From: Marasmius tenuissimus
Taxonomy: Eukaryota; Basidiomycota; Agaricomycetes; Agaricales; Marasmiaceae
NCBI GenBank assembly: GCA_029532415.1
Contig: JAQOTA010000053.1
Coordinates: 1,674,001-1,738,000 of the forward strand
Direction: 5' to 3'
DNA: 64,000 bases
Shown here: positions 1 to 12,453 of the stretch, piece by piece
Numbering within the stretch: the stretch's first letter is position 1
Layout of the letters: each line of letters opens with the position of its first letter
Notes under the pieces: model-generated
Databases searched by the model: none
What the model saw: the letters and a program-made list of their open reading frames with translations, nothing else
What the model was told of the DNA's origin: nothing
Translations under genes and position numbers: made by a program

Positions 1-1974
1 GCACGGGTGGATAGCGGAGCCTGTGAAACCCATCACCTCATTAGGAGTCTTAACTTTCGGACACGTCGAAATGGACCTACCTCTACGCTAATAATTTCCC
101 TTTTGCATTACCTCTTGTTGCGAAATAATAATAGTATAACAGATTGTGTATAGTACGGAGTTTAATAATGTATATACTCGACGCCGGTTCCAGCAACCGG
201 TCAACTTAGTAGGTCCCATCGTCAATCGCCGATTGGTTCAATTCAGGATCTCCTGAGCTCTTAACTGCTTTTGGTTCGACCGGAAAAACACCCGCACCCG
301 ACCCTACCCCTCGTCTCAAATGCCTGGGCGTTGTCCTGTCTGCCATTCGAGGCGGTGGCAACCAGGAGCCCTGCATACTACGACTGTGAGGTAATTCCTT
401 CCCGCAGACAGGGTTGTAGGCGAAGGCACCTAAACATCAGTACGCCACACTCGGCCATTGGTTTTTTTTCATGAGCCTCTTGAGCTTTGCCCCTTCTTGG
501 CCCCTCGCATTCTTCGCGTCACGGGTCGATCCGGACAGCGCGTAACTTTGGGCGCGTGAACGAGGGGAAAAAGATGATCAAAAATTCTATCTGGCTTCCA
601 CATGCTTCCCAGAAGTCTTGAAGCAGCTGTGGAATCACGTCTCGGCGTGGCGTAAATTTGTGGAATGCGAGGTCTGCGCATAATCTTTTTGTATGTAGAT
701 TTTAACGGATCTGGACCGTGGCACCCCGAATCCACCGAGACCAACGACTTTCGCGACAATATTGAACATATTGACCTAACAAATGTGCTGTGAGACCGGT
801 GATACAGACGTCAGGAGGTGCTGTATTCACCTACGCGAGTTCCTTGATATGGGGCTGAACGTGAAATATCACAAAGATGGTTCCCACATCCACATACTTC
901 CCATAACCACCTCTATCACCGCCTTTTGAAAACGGGAGAAGAGCTCCCTTGAATTCACCTGGATTTCGGGCCTCACATCCCCAAGTTTCACTCTTCCGCG
1001 AGTATCGCGGCGTTACGAACCCCGCCGGAAGTGAAGAGCATGGAAGATACTCTTGAGCCTCGAGATAGGGCCTGATCTGAGCCTATGCGGTGGGACCTCA
1101 AGTAATTGGAAGATGATTGTTCAACAAAGATGCAATTGCAAGCGTCGCAGTTTACGGCCGTCAGCCTCGAGACGAAGCTCCAGAGTCTGGGCGCGATTTA
1201 ACGGATGGGTTGGTCGCTCTGAGTATTCAACGATATCCAGGAGATAAATGGATGTCCGGTGATGCAAGACACTGTATACAGAGTTCATCAGTTGAGCCGG
1301 GCACGCGTTGGCATTCCGGGCAGCATGACCCGTGTCAAGCATGTTTTCCGAGCTTTCTATTTCCAACGATGGGGCTGAGGAAGGGTAACCTTGTATTCAG
1401 TCAACGCTGTCGCGAGAGGTAGACGGCTACAGTAGCGTCACTGTCCGCATGATGAGCGGCAGCAGTGGATTCATCTCGGCGAGATCCCCCTCATCTCAAA
1501 TCTCTGTGGCAAAATAATTAGTGACGTTGTGATTCCAGCAAAAGTATCGGCACCCCACGACCTCCTACTCACCTCACTTCCCGAGAGCGATGTAAAGCAA
1601 GCTTTCGCCTTGTGGACAGGAGATCGTACATTGAAGTGAACGTGACGGTATCGAGCGGCTGAGGCAAGTGGCCGAATGAAGGGAATAATGACTGAACAGC
1701 ACGAACAGCATGAACAGCGCAGATTGAATGCTCTGGAAAATTTTGACCCCTTGTGGATGCATCAAAATCTTGGACCCTTCTCTTCACAACGAAAGGTGGT
1801 TGCAGGAAGCCATGATGGTTGTGGTCAAGACCCAAGAGCAGTTTTCTCACAATTGGGCCTGATCCGAGCTGCTCTGGGGCTGCTCGCTACGGGACCGTCG
1901 CCGGTTAGCAGGACTCTGGAAAATTAATTTTGCTTACCTCAGCCAAAAGGACTGTTTTTTCCTTTCACACATCG
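1..1974. other. Intergenic region, no gene recognised
   Basis: Open frames here are all short (at most about 100 codons), overlap on both strands, and show no recognisable domain or plausible splice chain. I see no tRNA, transposon end or repeat. The last few hundred bases before 1975 presumably hold the promoter and 5' leader of the Rrm4-like gene. Confidence 0.5.
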
Positions 1975-4968
1975 ATGGAGGGGCCTCAGCCGCATCCGTA
2001 TCTTCATGACCCCATACTCTACATTACCAGTTTACCATCTTATATCACTGACGAATCTCTTGCTGTTACTTTTCTGACATGTGGACCTTTACGACCAAAA
2101 ATTCAGCGGGAACCGAATGCTCAATATGTGTCGGGAACAATCGAGTTCAAGTCACAGGAAAACGGTGAGTCGTTATTTGTTCTCTGGAGCCCAGTACTCA
2201 CTTCAGTGTAGCTGAGAAGGCTCTTGCGACCCTCCAAGGACGACCAATCGCTGGAACAGTACCTCCAGTTCACCTTGTTTTGTCTCCTTATCCCCCGACA
2301 AGCCCACCTACTCCTCTTCCACCTCCTTCTGCTGCTCCTCGACTAGTCAAGCATCTTCCCCAGGGATATCAGGATATCCAAATTTACGACCTGTTTAGAC
2401 CTTATGGGGCCCTCTCGTCAGTTAGAACGCGTACTCATTTTGGACCAGATACGGGTATGGTCGAGTTTTGGAACGAGGAAGACGCACGCCGCGCGGAAGA
2501 GGCGTTGCATTGTGCTGACGTGGATGGCTCGAATATTGCTGTTCAAATCTATCAGCCCAAACGATCACCCAGTGGTTCTCTGCCAGAATTCAACGCCAAT
2601 GCCCCCACGTTTATCCCAGGAGGCTCAATGTACTCTCCTTTTCCTGCGCAGGTAAGCCCCGTTTTTACCATGTGTTTTCCACAAAAAAAAGGCCCCGTCC
2701 AACCCCTATTTTACGGAAGTTTATTATTGAATTTTCTCGCGTTTTGGTCATTTTCCCCGCATTTCATTAACAGCGATTGATTTCTAGTACTCTCCGCCTC
2801 GACAGCACCCTTACAGTCCCAGGAGTGCTAGCGGAGGATCACCTTTACCCCACTTCGTTCATGGCCCTGGCCAGCAAGTACAGCTCGCGCCTCCAAGTGG
2901 TCCTGGCTCAAACAGTCATAGCGGATTAATTGATCCTTGCAATCTGTTTTGCAAAGTGGGTAGAAATTGATCGTTTCGAACTTACTTCGTGCTCAATCGG
3001 TCTCTCGCTTGGGAATCAGAACCTCGATCCCGAGATAGACTCAAATGGCCTGTTCACTCACTTCCGCCGGGTGTGTTTTTACGATTTCCTTCAACGATGT
3101 GTTGCTTATTTGAGCCATCTTGATCTAGTTCGGTCAAATTGTTAGGTACTTACCTTTTCCTGTTCTATTGTTTTGCCGGTGTAGCTCAGATTTGCTCTCC
3201 AGTGCTCGCGTGATGCGCAACGAAGCCGGTGAAAGTCGCGGATTTGGTTTTGTTTCTTACCAGAGCCCCGACCAAGGTTCGTATCTGTCGATCGATGCTG
3301 CTCTGGTTGACATCTCTCTAACCACACGTAACTGTAGCTGCTGCTGCTCTGCATGGAATGAACGGCACACAACTTGGCTCGAAACAAATCGTCGTTCGTT
3401 TGCATGAACCTAAGCAGCTCCGACAAGAAAAACTGGCTCAGAGGTTCAGTGGACATGGCAATGGGCACCCGAGAAATGCTAGCGGCGCCACGAGCCCTAC
3501 GGCCAGCGAAGGCGGTGATAGTTATGGGTACGGATCGCCAAGGCACGTTTCAAGTTCACTCGGGAGCCCTGTCGGTAGTGGAGCTATGGGTTTGGCCCCA
3601 TTGGAAAGAGAGAGGCAAGATAGAGGCCGAAGAGGCAGTGGTAGCTATTACAATGTGAGTTTGCAAAGTGATTCTTCCCTTGATCAAAACTTGATGTTAC
3701 ATCTTTGAGGCCGCGCTTACGGGAACCCTCAACCTCGCCATGAAGTATGACGACCTCGCGGCTCTTTCCCCAGTTGTCCGCAAAGAAGTTCTCACCGGGG
3801 AACTGAGCAGGCGCGTCAAGAACTCGGGGCTAGCGTCGGGGTCTGAAATTGACCAGATTGTCGATGCCTTGACCGCGGTCTCCCTTAGTGAGGTCGTGAA
3901 GATCATTGAGGACCCTGAGAAGCTGGCGGACCAGATCAAGAGTATCCAATCGAACCACAACGAGTCACAGAACAATGACGAGGACACTCAGAGCCAGAGT
4001 CGTTCTACATCACAGGATTCACGTCTTCTGGATCCAAACGCGTTGGCGGCTACTGCTTCCGCCCCTGAGCATCCATCCACGCCTATCTCGGTTAATGCAT
4101 CGCTCATGTCGACACCCCCACGAACAACGAGCCCCTCCGGCTCCTTGCCACCCGTCTCCGACAGGGACAAGATGCTAAATGCCGTATCCAAATTCGAGGC
4201 AAATGCCAGCAAACGGGAGCTCTTAACCGATCTAATGATGGGACTTCCCAAACGTGAACGTGCCATGTGCTTGTTTAACACGGAAGTCTTGAGAGTTAAG
4301 ATCGAAGAAGCAAAGGCTATTTTGGAGAGTGAGGAAGACGAGGAGGAGGCACCTGCGCCACCGCCTGTCACGCCCAAGAAGAAGGTCGTACCGAAGGCAA
4401 CGGAAGATGGTTCGTCACCGTTAACTCCAGATCTCTCATCTCGTGGTCCATCGGCAACAAGTTCACCTTTACCAGGTACCCCGACTCCTGCACCGGGGGC
4501 TGGCGCTAATGTAGCTATTGCTTCCCCATCATCGAACTTAGGAGCGCCGCAATACACGAGTCTTGCGAGTCTCTCCAAGCTTCCCGCGGCAGAGATCGTA
4601 CGATTGGCGAATAAGGCAGGGTCGGTTGCAGATGGTGTCCTGCCGAAACCGGATCCACTCGTCGTTGCTGAGACGGATAGGTTCGTTGATGGACTCATGG
4701 GCCAACAGCCTCACCAGCAGAAGCAACAGCTGGGCGATAAGCTGTGAGTGCTATAACCTTTTCCCTGTTCTTCAACGTGTTGTCGCTTATCACGTATCTC
4801 TTCCCTATCTACAGTTTCAAAGTCGTCAAGTCCTTTGGAGTCAAGTCGGCGCCCAAAGTTACGATTCAATTGCTTGATCAAGAGGACTTGAGGGCCCTTG
4901 CACATTTGATGAACAGCTATCCAGGCGTGCTGAAAGACAAGGCGCAGGCTGTCGTCATAACCAAGTAA
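1975..4968 (+). CDS. rrm4: Rrm4-like endosomal mRNA transport protein (3 RRM + 3 MLLE)
   Basis: Nine exons join in frame to 814 codons: 1975-2164, 2212-2651, 2788-2955, 3020-3070, 3129-3145, 3203-3276, 3338-3654, 3710-4743 and 4815-4968. Three RRMs are visible: about residues 14-90 (starts LYITSLPSYIT), 113-186 (RLVKHLPQGYQD) and 262-340, where RRM3 carries NLFCKNLDPEID and GFGFVSYQ. The C-terminal half has three MLLE-like helical modules: about 430-495 (LAALSPVVRKEVL to IIEDPEKLADQI), 575-640 (KRELLTDLMMGLPKRER) and the end (APKVTIQLLDQEDLRAL). The order RRM x3 then MLLE x3 and the length match Rrm4 of Ustilago maydis (about 790 aa), which carries mRNAs on moving early endosomes by binding PAM2-like motifs of Upa1. 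The linkers are Ser/Pro/Gln-rich. A poly(A)-binding protein is less likely: Pab1 has four RRMs and one MLLE. The transport role is inferred from the family. Confidence 0.86.
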
Positions 4969-5812
4969 ATGACTTTTAGAAGAAATTTCACCAGAGCCGA
5001 TTATCCCCTCACATCTTCACTGCTGGATTACGGATTGTGTTAATCATTTCGATGATGATTTCTTTGATTCCCCCTTGCCTGCCCCCTCCATTTCTACATC
5101 CAACTACGCTCACTCAGTCATATTCACATCCTCCTACCGACATACAGTATTCTTTTGATACTTGCTCTTTTCTGTTGTTGTCATGATCGTGCTCGCATCC
5201 ACAGTATTTCTATTGCCGAGGCCATACCCAATGAGCCGCTGGCCACGTAGTCCGTGTCTTTCTTCCTCCTCTCGATATAGCCCGATACTTATTGACTTGA
5301 ATTTGCAGGACCAGGTCAACTACTTATACGCTGGCGCCTCAGATAGGCTTTTTATTCACACCTATTCCATCGTTTTCTTCTCCCTATCATTGTCATTGCT
5401 ATCTTTACTCCGTTGCTTCCTTTCTCGACACGCCTGCTGCAGGAGGAGCCGCTAGATAACTATCTATTCATGCCCTGCAGGAAGTTCTGTTTTGCCTTCT
5501 TCTGCTTTCACGAATTTTGACGAATGCTACGACGTTTTTCCAATTATTTCTTGAAGTTGAATCGCGTGATATCTAGCTTAAACGTGACAGTAAGTCGCTT
5601 AAACATACATTTCACGTGACTCAATATCAATAATTTTTGCAACTTATGCTCTCTGGTTAAGGTCCGGAACTCTGTTTACAACCGCGGAAGTTCGGCTACC
5701 CGAAATTTGAAATTTCCATTCCCCATAAGCACTCGAGGAACTATGGGGAACAATAGACGGTCTGCGGCTTTCCGTGTCTCCTCATTGTGCTTCGTAAAGG
5801 CATTCAAACATA
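4969..5812. other. Intergenic region between rrm4-like and aminotransferase genes
   Basis: No gene was recognised in these 844 bp. The first part is pyrimidine-rich and probably holds the rrm4-like 3' UTR. The part just before 5813 is the presumed promoter of the aminotransferase gene. The small open frames here have no recognisable domain. Confidence 0.5.
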
Positions 5813-7947
5813 ATGGCCATGGGTTCACGATCGATTATCTGCCTTGCACGCCTGACTCGTGCATTCTCACCAAATAAACCATACTTTCTCAGCAACAACC
5901 ACAACAACAGTCACCTTTTGAAGAGAACAATGGCATCGACGACGTTCAAGAAGCCAACGACGCATATGATCCATAGGACACCATGGAGGCCACCCGTCGC
6001 AACTTCGGCTGAGGGGATCTACATCGAACTCGAGGATGGGAGAAAAATTGTGGATGCTGTTGGTGGTGCTGCAGTTGCTTGCCTCGGGATGAGCCATCCC
6101 GTTGTTTGCCAGGCGATGAGAGATCAGCTCGATAAGTTACCTTGTACGTGCTCTCGATTTGCTCTTTGCAGAGGTCGCGATCGAGTTGAATTGAATTGAC
6201 GTTGCTCATCGCGATAGATGTATACAGCATGCAACTTTCGAATGATCCGGCAGAAGAACTGGCTGATTATTTGGTCGAGAGCAGCAAGGGTGCTTTTGAG
6301 TGGGTCGGATTTGTCTCTGGAGGCGAGTGGGTTGCCTTTTCCGATAATGAAAATCGTATTCATTTCCCATTGCAGGCTCCGAGGCCATGGAGGGTGTGAT
6401 CAAGACGTCGAGACAGGTGTGTCGACCTGTACTTGCCTGCAGTCATACTAAGCAGCTGACGTATTTAATAGTACTATGAGGAGATCGGTCAGCCAAAGCG
6501 TAAAAACTTCATCTCACGCAAGCTTTCCTACCACGGTAATACCGTCGCAACACTTTCACTTTCATACCACCCAGGACGAAGGGCCCCGTACGAGGCGATC
6601 CTGAATCATGACAACTTCCATCACGTCTCTCCGGCTTATGCGGCGCGGTTCCAAAATCCCGACGAAACGGAGGAGCAATACGTTGAGAGGTTAAAGAAAG
6701 AGCTGGAAGATAAATTCATCGAACTGGGTCCCGATACGGTGATCGGATGTAAGTTTGCAATAGCTTGAACTCGGAGTGCGACCCTCCCTGCCTAATTGCC
6801 TATTGACGCGTTACTACCCACTCACAGTTGTTGCGGAAACCGTTGTGGGTGCGACCACCGGCGCAGTTCCCGCTCCCAAGGGCTACTTCAAAGCAATGAA
6901 AGAAGTCTGCCACAAATATGGTGCTCTGTTCATTCTTGATGAGGTTAGTTCAGTTCCCACCGTGCGTCACTGTCTCCTCATCGTTCAATACAATGTCCAG
7001 GTTATGAGTGGAATGGGCCGTAAGAATAGTCTTGCGCTGAGTCGCAACACATTCACAATATGGCGCTAATACCGCTCCATAGGAATGGGAACGTTGCACG
7101 CTTGGGAGTCATTTGGTGACGGTGAAGCGGTGCGTAACATCGCTTTCGGGCACCTCCCCGCGTTCCTCTCACATTTCGATTACAGCCCGATCTGCAGGCA
7201 GTCGCAAAAGGTCTTGGAGGAGGGTCAGTGAATATTTGTCCTCCGGTCTCGAAAAAACAGCGTGTCTTACGTGTAAAATATTCAGATACGCATCCATCGG
7301 AGCCGTCCTGATTTCCAAGAAAATAGCCGACGGTATTCGAAGCAAGTCCGGATTTTGGAAACATGGCCACACTTACCAGGTCGATGGAGTTTAACCGCTC
7401 TAATGACGTATCGCATGTGCTCATCTTTATCCTGCTGTAGTCCAGCCCGCTGGCCTGTGCAACTTCAATCGCCGTTCAGAAAGTGATCAACGATGAAAAC
7501 CTGCTCGAGAACTGTCGGTCTCAAGGCGCTTACCTCGGTATGGCCCCCCGCATTCAATTCAGCCCGGAAGAATGTCATTAACCGACTACGTTCGTAGCAA
7601 CCCTGTTAAGGGAACGCCTACAGGGCGCGAACTCGCCCGCGAAACCCTACGTTTTCAATATACGGGGTGGAGGTTTATTCTGGGGAATCGAGTTCGATTT
7701 TGACACGCCCGAAGTGAAAAAGGCCGTGGATCTCAAGGGCGAAGGTTTTGCCATGCTAGTCCAAGCACTCGCGCTCGAGAAGGGGCTTGTCATAATGGGC
7801 TTCTCAGGTGGCTCTAACCTCGAAGGTAACAAGGGCAGTCATGTCCTGCTATCTCCGGCCTACAACGTGACAAAGGGTGAAGTCGAGAAAATCGTAGATT
7901 TGCTCGTCGGAAGCATAGAGGAGGTATTGGTACAACACAAGATATAG
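5813..7947 (+). CDS. Class III PLP-dependent aminotransferase (acetylornithine/GABA aminotransferase-like)
   Basis: The spliced protein has the class III (fold type I) aminotransferase layout: an N-terminal DAVGGAAVACLG segment, the cofactor phosphate motif SGGSEAMEG, SYHGNTVATLS, the acidic pyridine-nitrogen site FILDEVMSGMGR, and the Schiff-base lysine in AVAKGLGGGYASIGAV. The C-terminal small domain ends KGSHVLLSPAYNV. It should transfer an amino group between an amino acid or amine and a keto acid; the substrate cannot be read from sequence. The first 39 residues are rich in Arg, Ser and Leu and almost free of acidic residues, so they look like a mitochondrial presequence. A second in-frame Met (MASTTFKKP, 5930) could give a cytosolic form. 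There are roughly ten short introns. The second (6323-6375) appears to use a GC donor, because only that junction restores SGGSEA. Confidence 0.85.
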
Positions 7948-8017
7948 CAAGAAGGCATGTAGGGAACCATTACAAGAAATGCAGAATATACCAAATGGAT
8001 TATTGATACTAATCATC

Positions 8018-11000
8018 CTATTCGTCGTCAACCTCACTTTCACCTTCATCAATCTCGCCCTGATCTTGACCACCTGAAACATCTTTGGTCAAAGCTTCGC
8101 CGTCTTCGCCTCCGCCTTCATCCCCATGATCACGTTCCATTCCATTCGTCCCTTCACCTTGAGGTTCGGTCTCGACGCCCACCTCGTCACCTTCACCCCC
8201 GTCACCTTCATCTCCGTCAGTTTCCATCTCGCTCTTCGCTTTCCTAAATTTTACCATCAACACAAATGGATATATGCCATGCTTAGATCTAACTTGCCTA
8301 TAAGCGTCTCGACACTCGGCTCTTGCATTGGCACTCCTCCAGCGTTGCCTTCGAGAGTTCGCTGCTATTAGATCTTCGTCTAATGCTTGGTCCTCGCCCA
8401 ACATCCGTAACTTGTCCAGGGTCAAACATTGCCTAAATTTAGTGCGTGGTAAGCACTTAGAGACCAGGGGAGATCTCTCCATTGATTAGAGAGAGGGTCG
8501 CGCGACACACCATGAACTAGTCTTGTCAAAAAATTGTATGATGTGGATAGTTTTCCCCTTCCGTTTTTTTTGTTCCTTCTTGCAGAGTTCCACGATGTTC
8601 ACGGGGACCGTAGGGTCATCCGCCTCCCAAATGACGGCGGGCCACCACGGATAAGAACCTGGCGAAATATTGTCTGTCAGTATACATCGTAGTACGGTAG
8701 TCTAGACTTCGCTTACCACTCTTGGCCCACACTACAGCCATCCATGCCAAAAATTTGTCAGCCTTTGGATCTACGGTCACGCCGGAAGGAGTGGGACGTA
8801 CCGAGAGTTCCTCCAGGTAATAGCTTGCCGTCGTCAAGTTGGATGAGTCCAGGTTCAGGTGCATTTGCACTCATGGGTTGCCTGGCCTTACCCTTACCCT
8901 TGCCCTTACCCTTCGGCTTCTGTGCTGTGTCGCCAGGAAGATCCTGCATATGACTATCCTTGAGGTTTCCTTCGCTGCCAATTTCGTTGAGAGAGCTGAG
9001 TTCCGACTCGAGCTTCGTCTGCTCTTGCAATGATCCGGCCACTGGGGCTTGTGCGCCGCTGGTAATGGCTTGCTGTAATTTCCCTCTCTCCTCCTTCCTC
9101 TTCATATTCTTCAACCTCCTGATTGCAGGCGTATCGAGCTCCTCAATGATTGTGGTTCCATTCGCGAGTCTAGTAATCGTTCTTGGTGGAAGGCCGGACT
9201 CTGGATCGGTAGGGGGGTCTTCCACTGGCGGCGGCACAGAAGGAACGTCAATTTCCATCGCTTCGTGCTCGATCGAAACATTGGCAGATTCAGGCGGCGG
9301 TTGAACCTCGTCTTCAATCGCCTGCTGTTCAGATTTCTCCGCCTGATCCTCCAGCTCTTGGTCTGCAGTCGAGGCATCAGCAGACTCGTGTTGAGGGAAT
9401 GGCGGGTCATGAGCACTACTCTCGCCATCGCCGGGACTCTCGCGCAGTGTCTCGTTCTCGGCTTCGGCAGTACTGAAAACAGACAGGCTCGAAGCAGCTC
9501 TCTCGTCTGCGCCGGGTCCAGTCTTCGCCTTCTTCCTCGGGGGAGGAAGAGGCGGTCGTTCTGTAGCCGTACCACGCCCGCCCCTTTTCTGATCGGGCGG
9601 TAGTATCCAACCAGCGTTGAAGAACCTGAATGAACCCTTGTTGTCGACACTGTCCAACAACTCCGGCTGCGATGGTAATGAGATCGTAGGGGGACGCCTG
9701 CTCTTCGACAGTTGGCTGGGTCCCGCGCTTACGGATCCAAATGACAGAGCGTCGTTCGCAGACATTTCGGAAGCGGTCGATCCCACGTCTCCGTCTTCCG
9801 TGAAAGCGCTCGGAGTGCTGATGACAGCACCGTCGGAAAGACCGCCTGTTTCCGCTGTGGCTTTCATGGCAGCCCGTTGCTCCCTTCGTTTCGCATTGTA
9901 CGCGTCTTTTTCCGCTCTTGTTTGCTTATGCTTTCCTTTACGTGGTTTCGGTGGAGGTGGAGGTGGCGGAGGGGGAGGAGGTTTATCGACCGGAAGCTCA
10001 AAGTTGAAGAGAGAAGTGATAGGGTCGTCGTTCAGGATGATGCTGAGATCATTGGCAAATGCCTCTGAGGATACGAGAAGCTCGATAACATCCATCGGCG
10101 GTTCTAGATCGCCTATAGCGTAGGACGAAGGGGAGGCCCAAGGTACAAACTCACTTGCAACCTCATTCGGCAGGTTGGTATCAGGCTGAGGATGCGCAAG
10201 TGTCAACTGGTCGAGCTCTTGAAAATGAGTTGGCAACGCCGCCCGTATACGGGTCGCTGTCTTGTGATAGGGAGTGCCAGATTTATTGTACAAGATCGCA
10301 TTGTCAAGAACTAGTTGGATGTCGTGCTGGTACAACGTTTAGCAACGGCTGCCGGACGGGCATAGAACGCCTCACCTTGAACTCGTCGAGATCCCAATAT
10401 TGATGTTTATCAAGCTTCCCATCTATAACGGTCCAACACATAGGCTGCTTTACAACTTCGAAGTAATCGGGAACTTGAGCCTTGTTTACGGGATTTTTGA
10501 AGTAATCGTGTCTGTCCATCCTAAGAGAATGTTAGCGATGGAACTGCCAGCACGTTGATCTCCACCTTACTGTATGATATTCTCGAACGCAAAACGGAGT
10601 TTCGACTCATGTGGAAAAAGACTGCTTGTGAGGATATTCTGGATGAGTTCCGCTTGTTGTCTCTTCTTAACTTCTCTCTTCCTTGTGAGTTCAACCAAAG
10701 CTTTCGCCTTATCCAGGTTTTCTTCAAGTCCACGAAGAAGCTAGTAATTAAGTTAGGTCAATGAGAGCAGAAGATAGCGGCAAGCATACTGAAAGTTTCT
10801 TCGCTCTCTCTTCTTCACTCTGAAGTTGTGCGCCGTTGTTTGCCGTCCAAGGTTCCAGATGCAATCGCTTTAACAGCGGCGCGCCCCTTCGCGCCTCTCG
10901 CTTCAGACTCCAGTATCGACACATCATGTAGAGGAAATCTGGCTTCTTTCGGAAATTGATCTTTGCAATGTACTGCGAGATGCGATTCACAATAATGGCA

Positions 11001-12453
11001 GGAATGAGAGGGGGGCCCGGTTTATAGGACTTTGCATACGCTCGTGCGGATTTTGATGACTTGGAAAGATGGTCTAGAGCTTCGTCTTCGTCCTCTGCAG
11101 CAAGTGCTTTTTCTCTGGCTTCTTGTTGCTCTTTCTAAATGACATCCCATCAGTGACGGGGGGGTCATAGCGAAGGGCAGACCCACCGGCAGATGGCGCT
11201 CACAGTAACAAGTAAGGGTTAAAGGCTCGGTGCCTTGTGTACTCTTCATCGGCAGTAGGAGCTTCTCCTTCCTGGCACATGTTGGGTGAAAAGCAAGGAA
11301 ACACGATGTCTTCGCACATTGAATACAAGCACCTTCACGGATTTCGCAAATACTGCACCTCTAGAATGGCCGATGAGCTGAGAGGGAAGGATGGCGAAAA
11401 ATGACTCACCAATTTCCAGCGTTGTTTCGAAATTCTTTCCACCCCGGTCACAGGTTCCATGAAGACATCGTTCGCAACACGAGTCTCTGGAATCCAGATC
11501 GCACACAAAAGGTGGCACCATTCCCCAGTCACAGTTTGCTTGAAGGCTCCGCCTTCGTTGGGACAGAGTACACACGACTGTCAAGAAGTTCAGCCCTCAA
11601 GTTTCAGACATATTCCTCATCCAGAACGTACGGGAGGATTTTCTGGGGAGACGGTGCACTTCCGACAAAGCCACTGCCCTTCGGGGATATAGGGGACTCC
11701 ATAGCAATCTAGGGACCTTTGAGCTTCATTTTCTCTCCAGGAATGCGAATTTCAACCTTGATGTACTGCAAGATTGCATCCATCACAAAATACGATCGCA
11801 TTGGCATTTTCTCCTTCAGAATCGTCACAAATCGCGCATGTCGAGTCTTCAGATGGCATCGCAAAGTCGGGCTTAGGTATATTCTTCGTCTACGGTAACG
11901 AAGTTAGGATACGGCAGTGAGGAAGAAACAAAACAACGCACTAAATCGAACCATTCCTTCTCCAAACGGTCCATAACGACCTCGAACGTCTCATAGGTTA
12001 TCTTGTCAAGCTGGTCTTTCTTCCTTTCCGCGTTCATTGCATCCAGCCATTCTTTATCTGGTCCTGTCTCAGGCTCGTCCATTTTAACCACCAAAAACAC
12101 AACAAATACCCTGCTCATCCATGTCGTATTCAACTTGTCTCGCTAAATCCATCTCCAGAGGCTCTGAAAGAGAGGTTCAACACATACTCAAGATAGAACA
12201 CATTTGAACTGACCAATGTGCCTTATGTAGTGGTCAGGTCTTTGGAATTCAGAGAAATCGTTATCTGTACAAGGTTCCGCTTAAGCGTAAACGGAGTCAT
12301 TTATATTGAGCACTTACAGCCGTAAGATCGAGCCTGGTTATCGTGAACTCCAGAAGGTGGTGCAGAGACATCATCCTCCACTATCTCAAACGAGACAACG
12401 GGCAATGGTGCGACCACTGCGTGCGGTACTGGAGACAGGCGAACACGGCCCAT
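8018..12453 (-). CDS. NTO1/BRPF-like chromatin reader (EPC-N, PHD, zinc knuckle, PHD, bromodomain, PWWP)
   Basis: Read leftwards from 12453 (MGRVRLSPV), the exons give in order: an enhancer-of-polycomb-like N-terminal segment ([18 protein letters not shown]); a PHD finger ([21 protein letters not shown] to WLCRKC); a zinc knuckle ([26 protein letters not shown]); a second, extended PHD ([14 protein letters not shown] to CYCERH); a bromodomain (about 10640-10230, with the acetyl-lysine Asn in NAILYNKSG); and, after a long Pro-, Ser- and acid-rich linker with an 11-proline run near 9950, a PWWP domain ([15 protein letters not shown] then [19 protein letters not shown]). This is the BRPF/Nto1 order. 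These proteins scaffold MYST-type H3 acetyltransferases (yeast NuA3, animal MOZ/HBO1). The PWWP needs the intron 8433-8510 to skip a stop. Past about 8230 the frame becomes very acidic (Asp/Glu/Gly) until the stop at 8018. A possible 50-nt intron near 8230-8280 would instead end the protein early. Confidence 0.88.

Noticed and set aside
3988..4698. A 236-codon minus-strand open frame opposite the Rrm4-like gene
   Set aside because: Antisense to the MLLE region, with no domain, and the plus-strand frame is strongly supported.
8483..8510. In-frame TAA that would truncate the PWWP domain
   Set aside because: A 78-nt intron (8433-8510) removes it and restores the family sequence [21 protein letters not shown].
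8886..8915. CTTACCC-type repeats resembling telomeric sequence
   Set aside because: They lie inside the NTO1-like coding frame and simply encode a Lys-Gly-Lys-Gly run ([11 protein letters not shown]). There is no other sign of a telomere.
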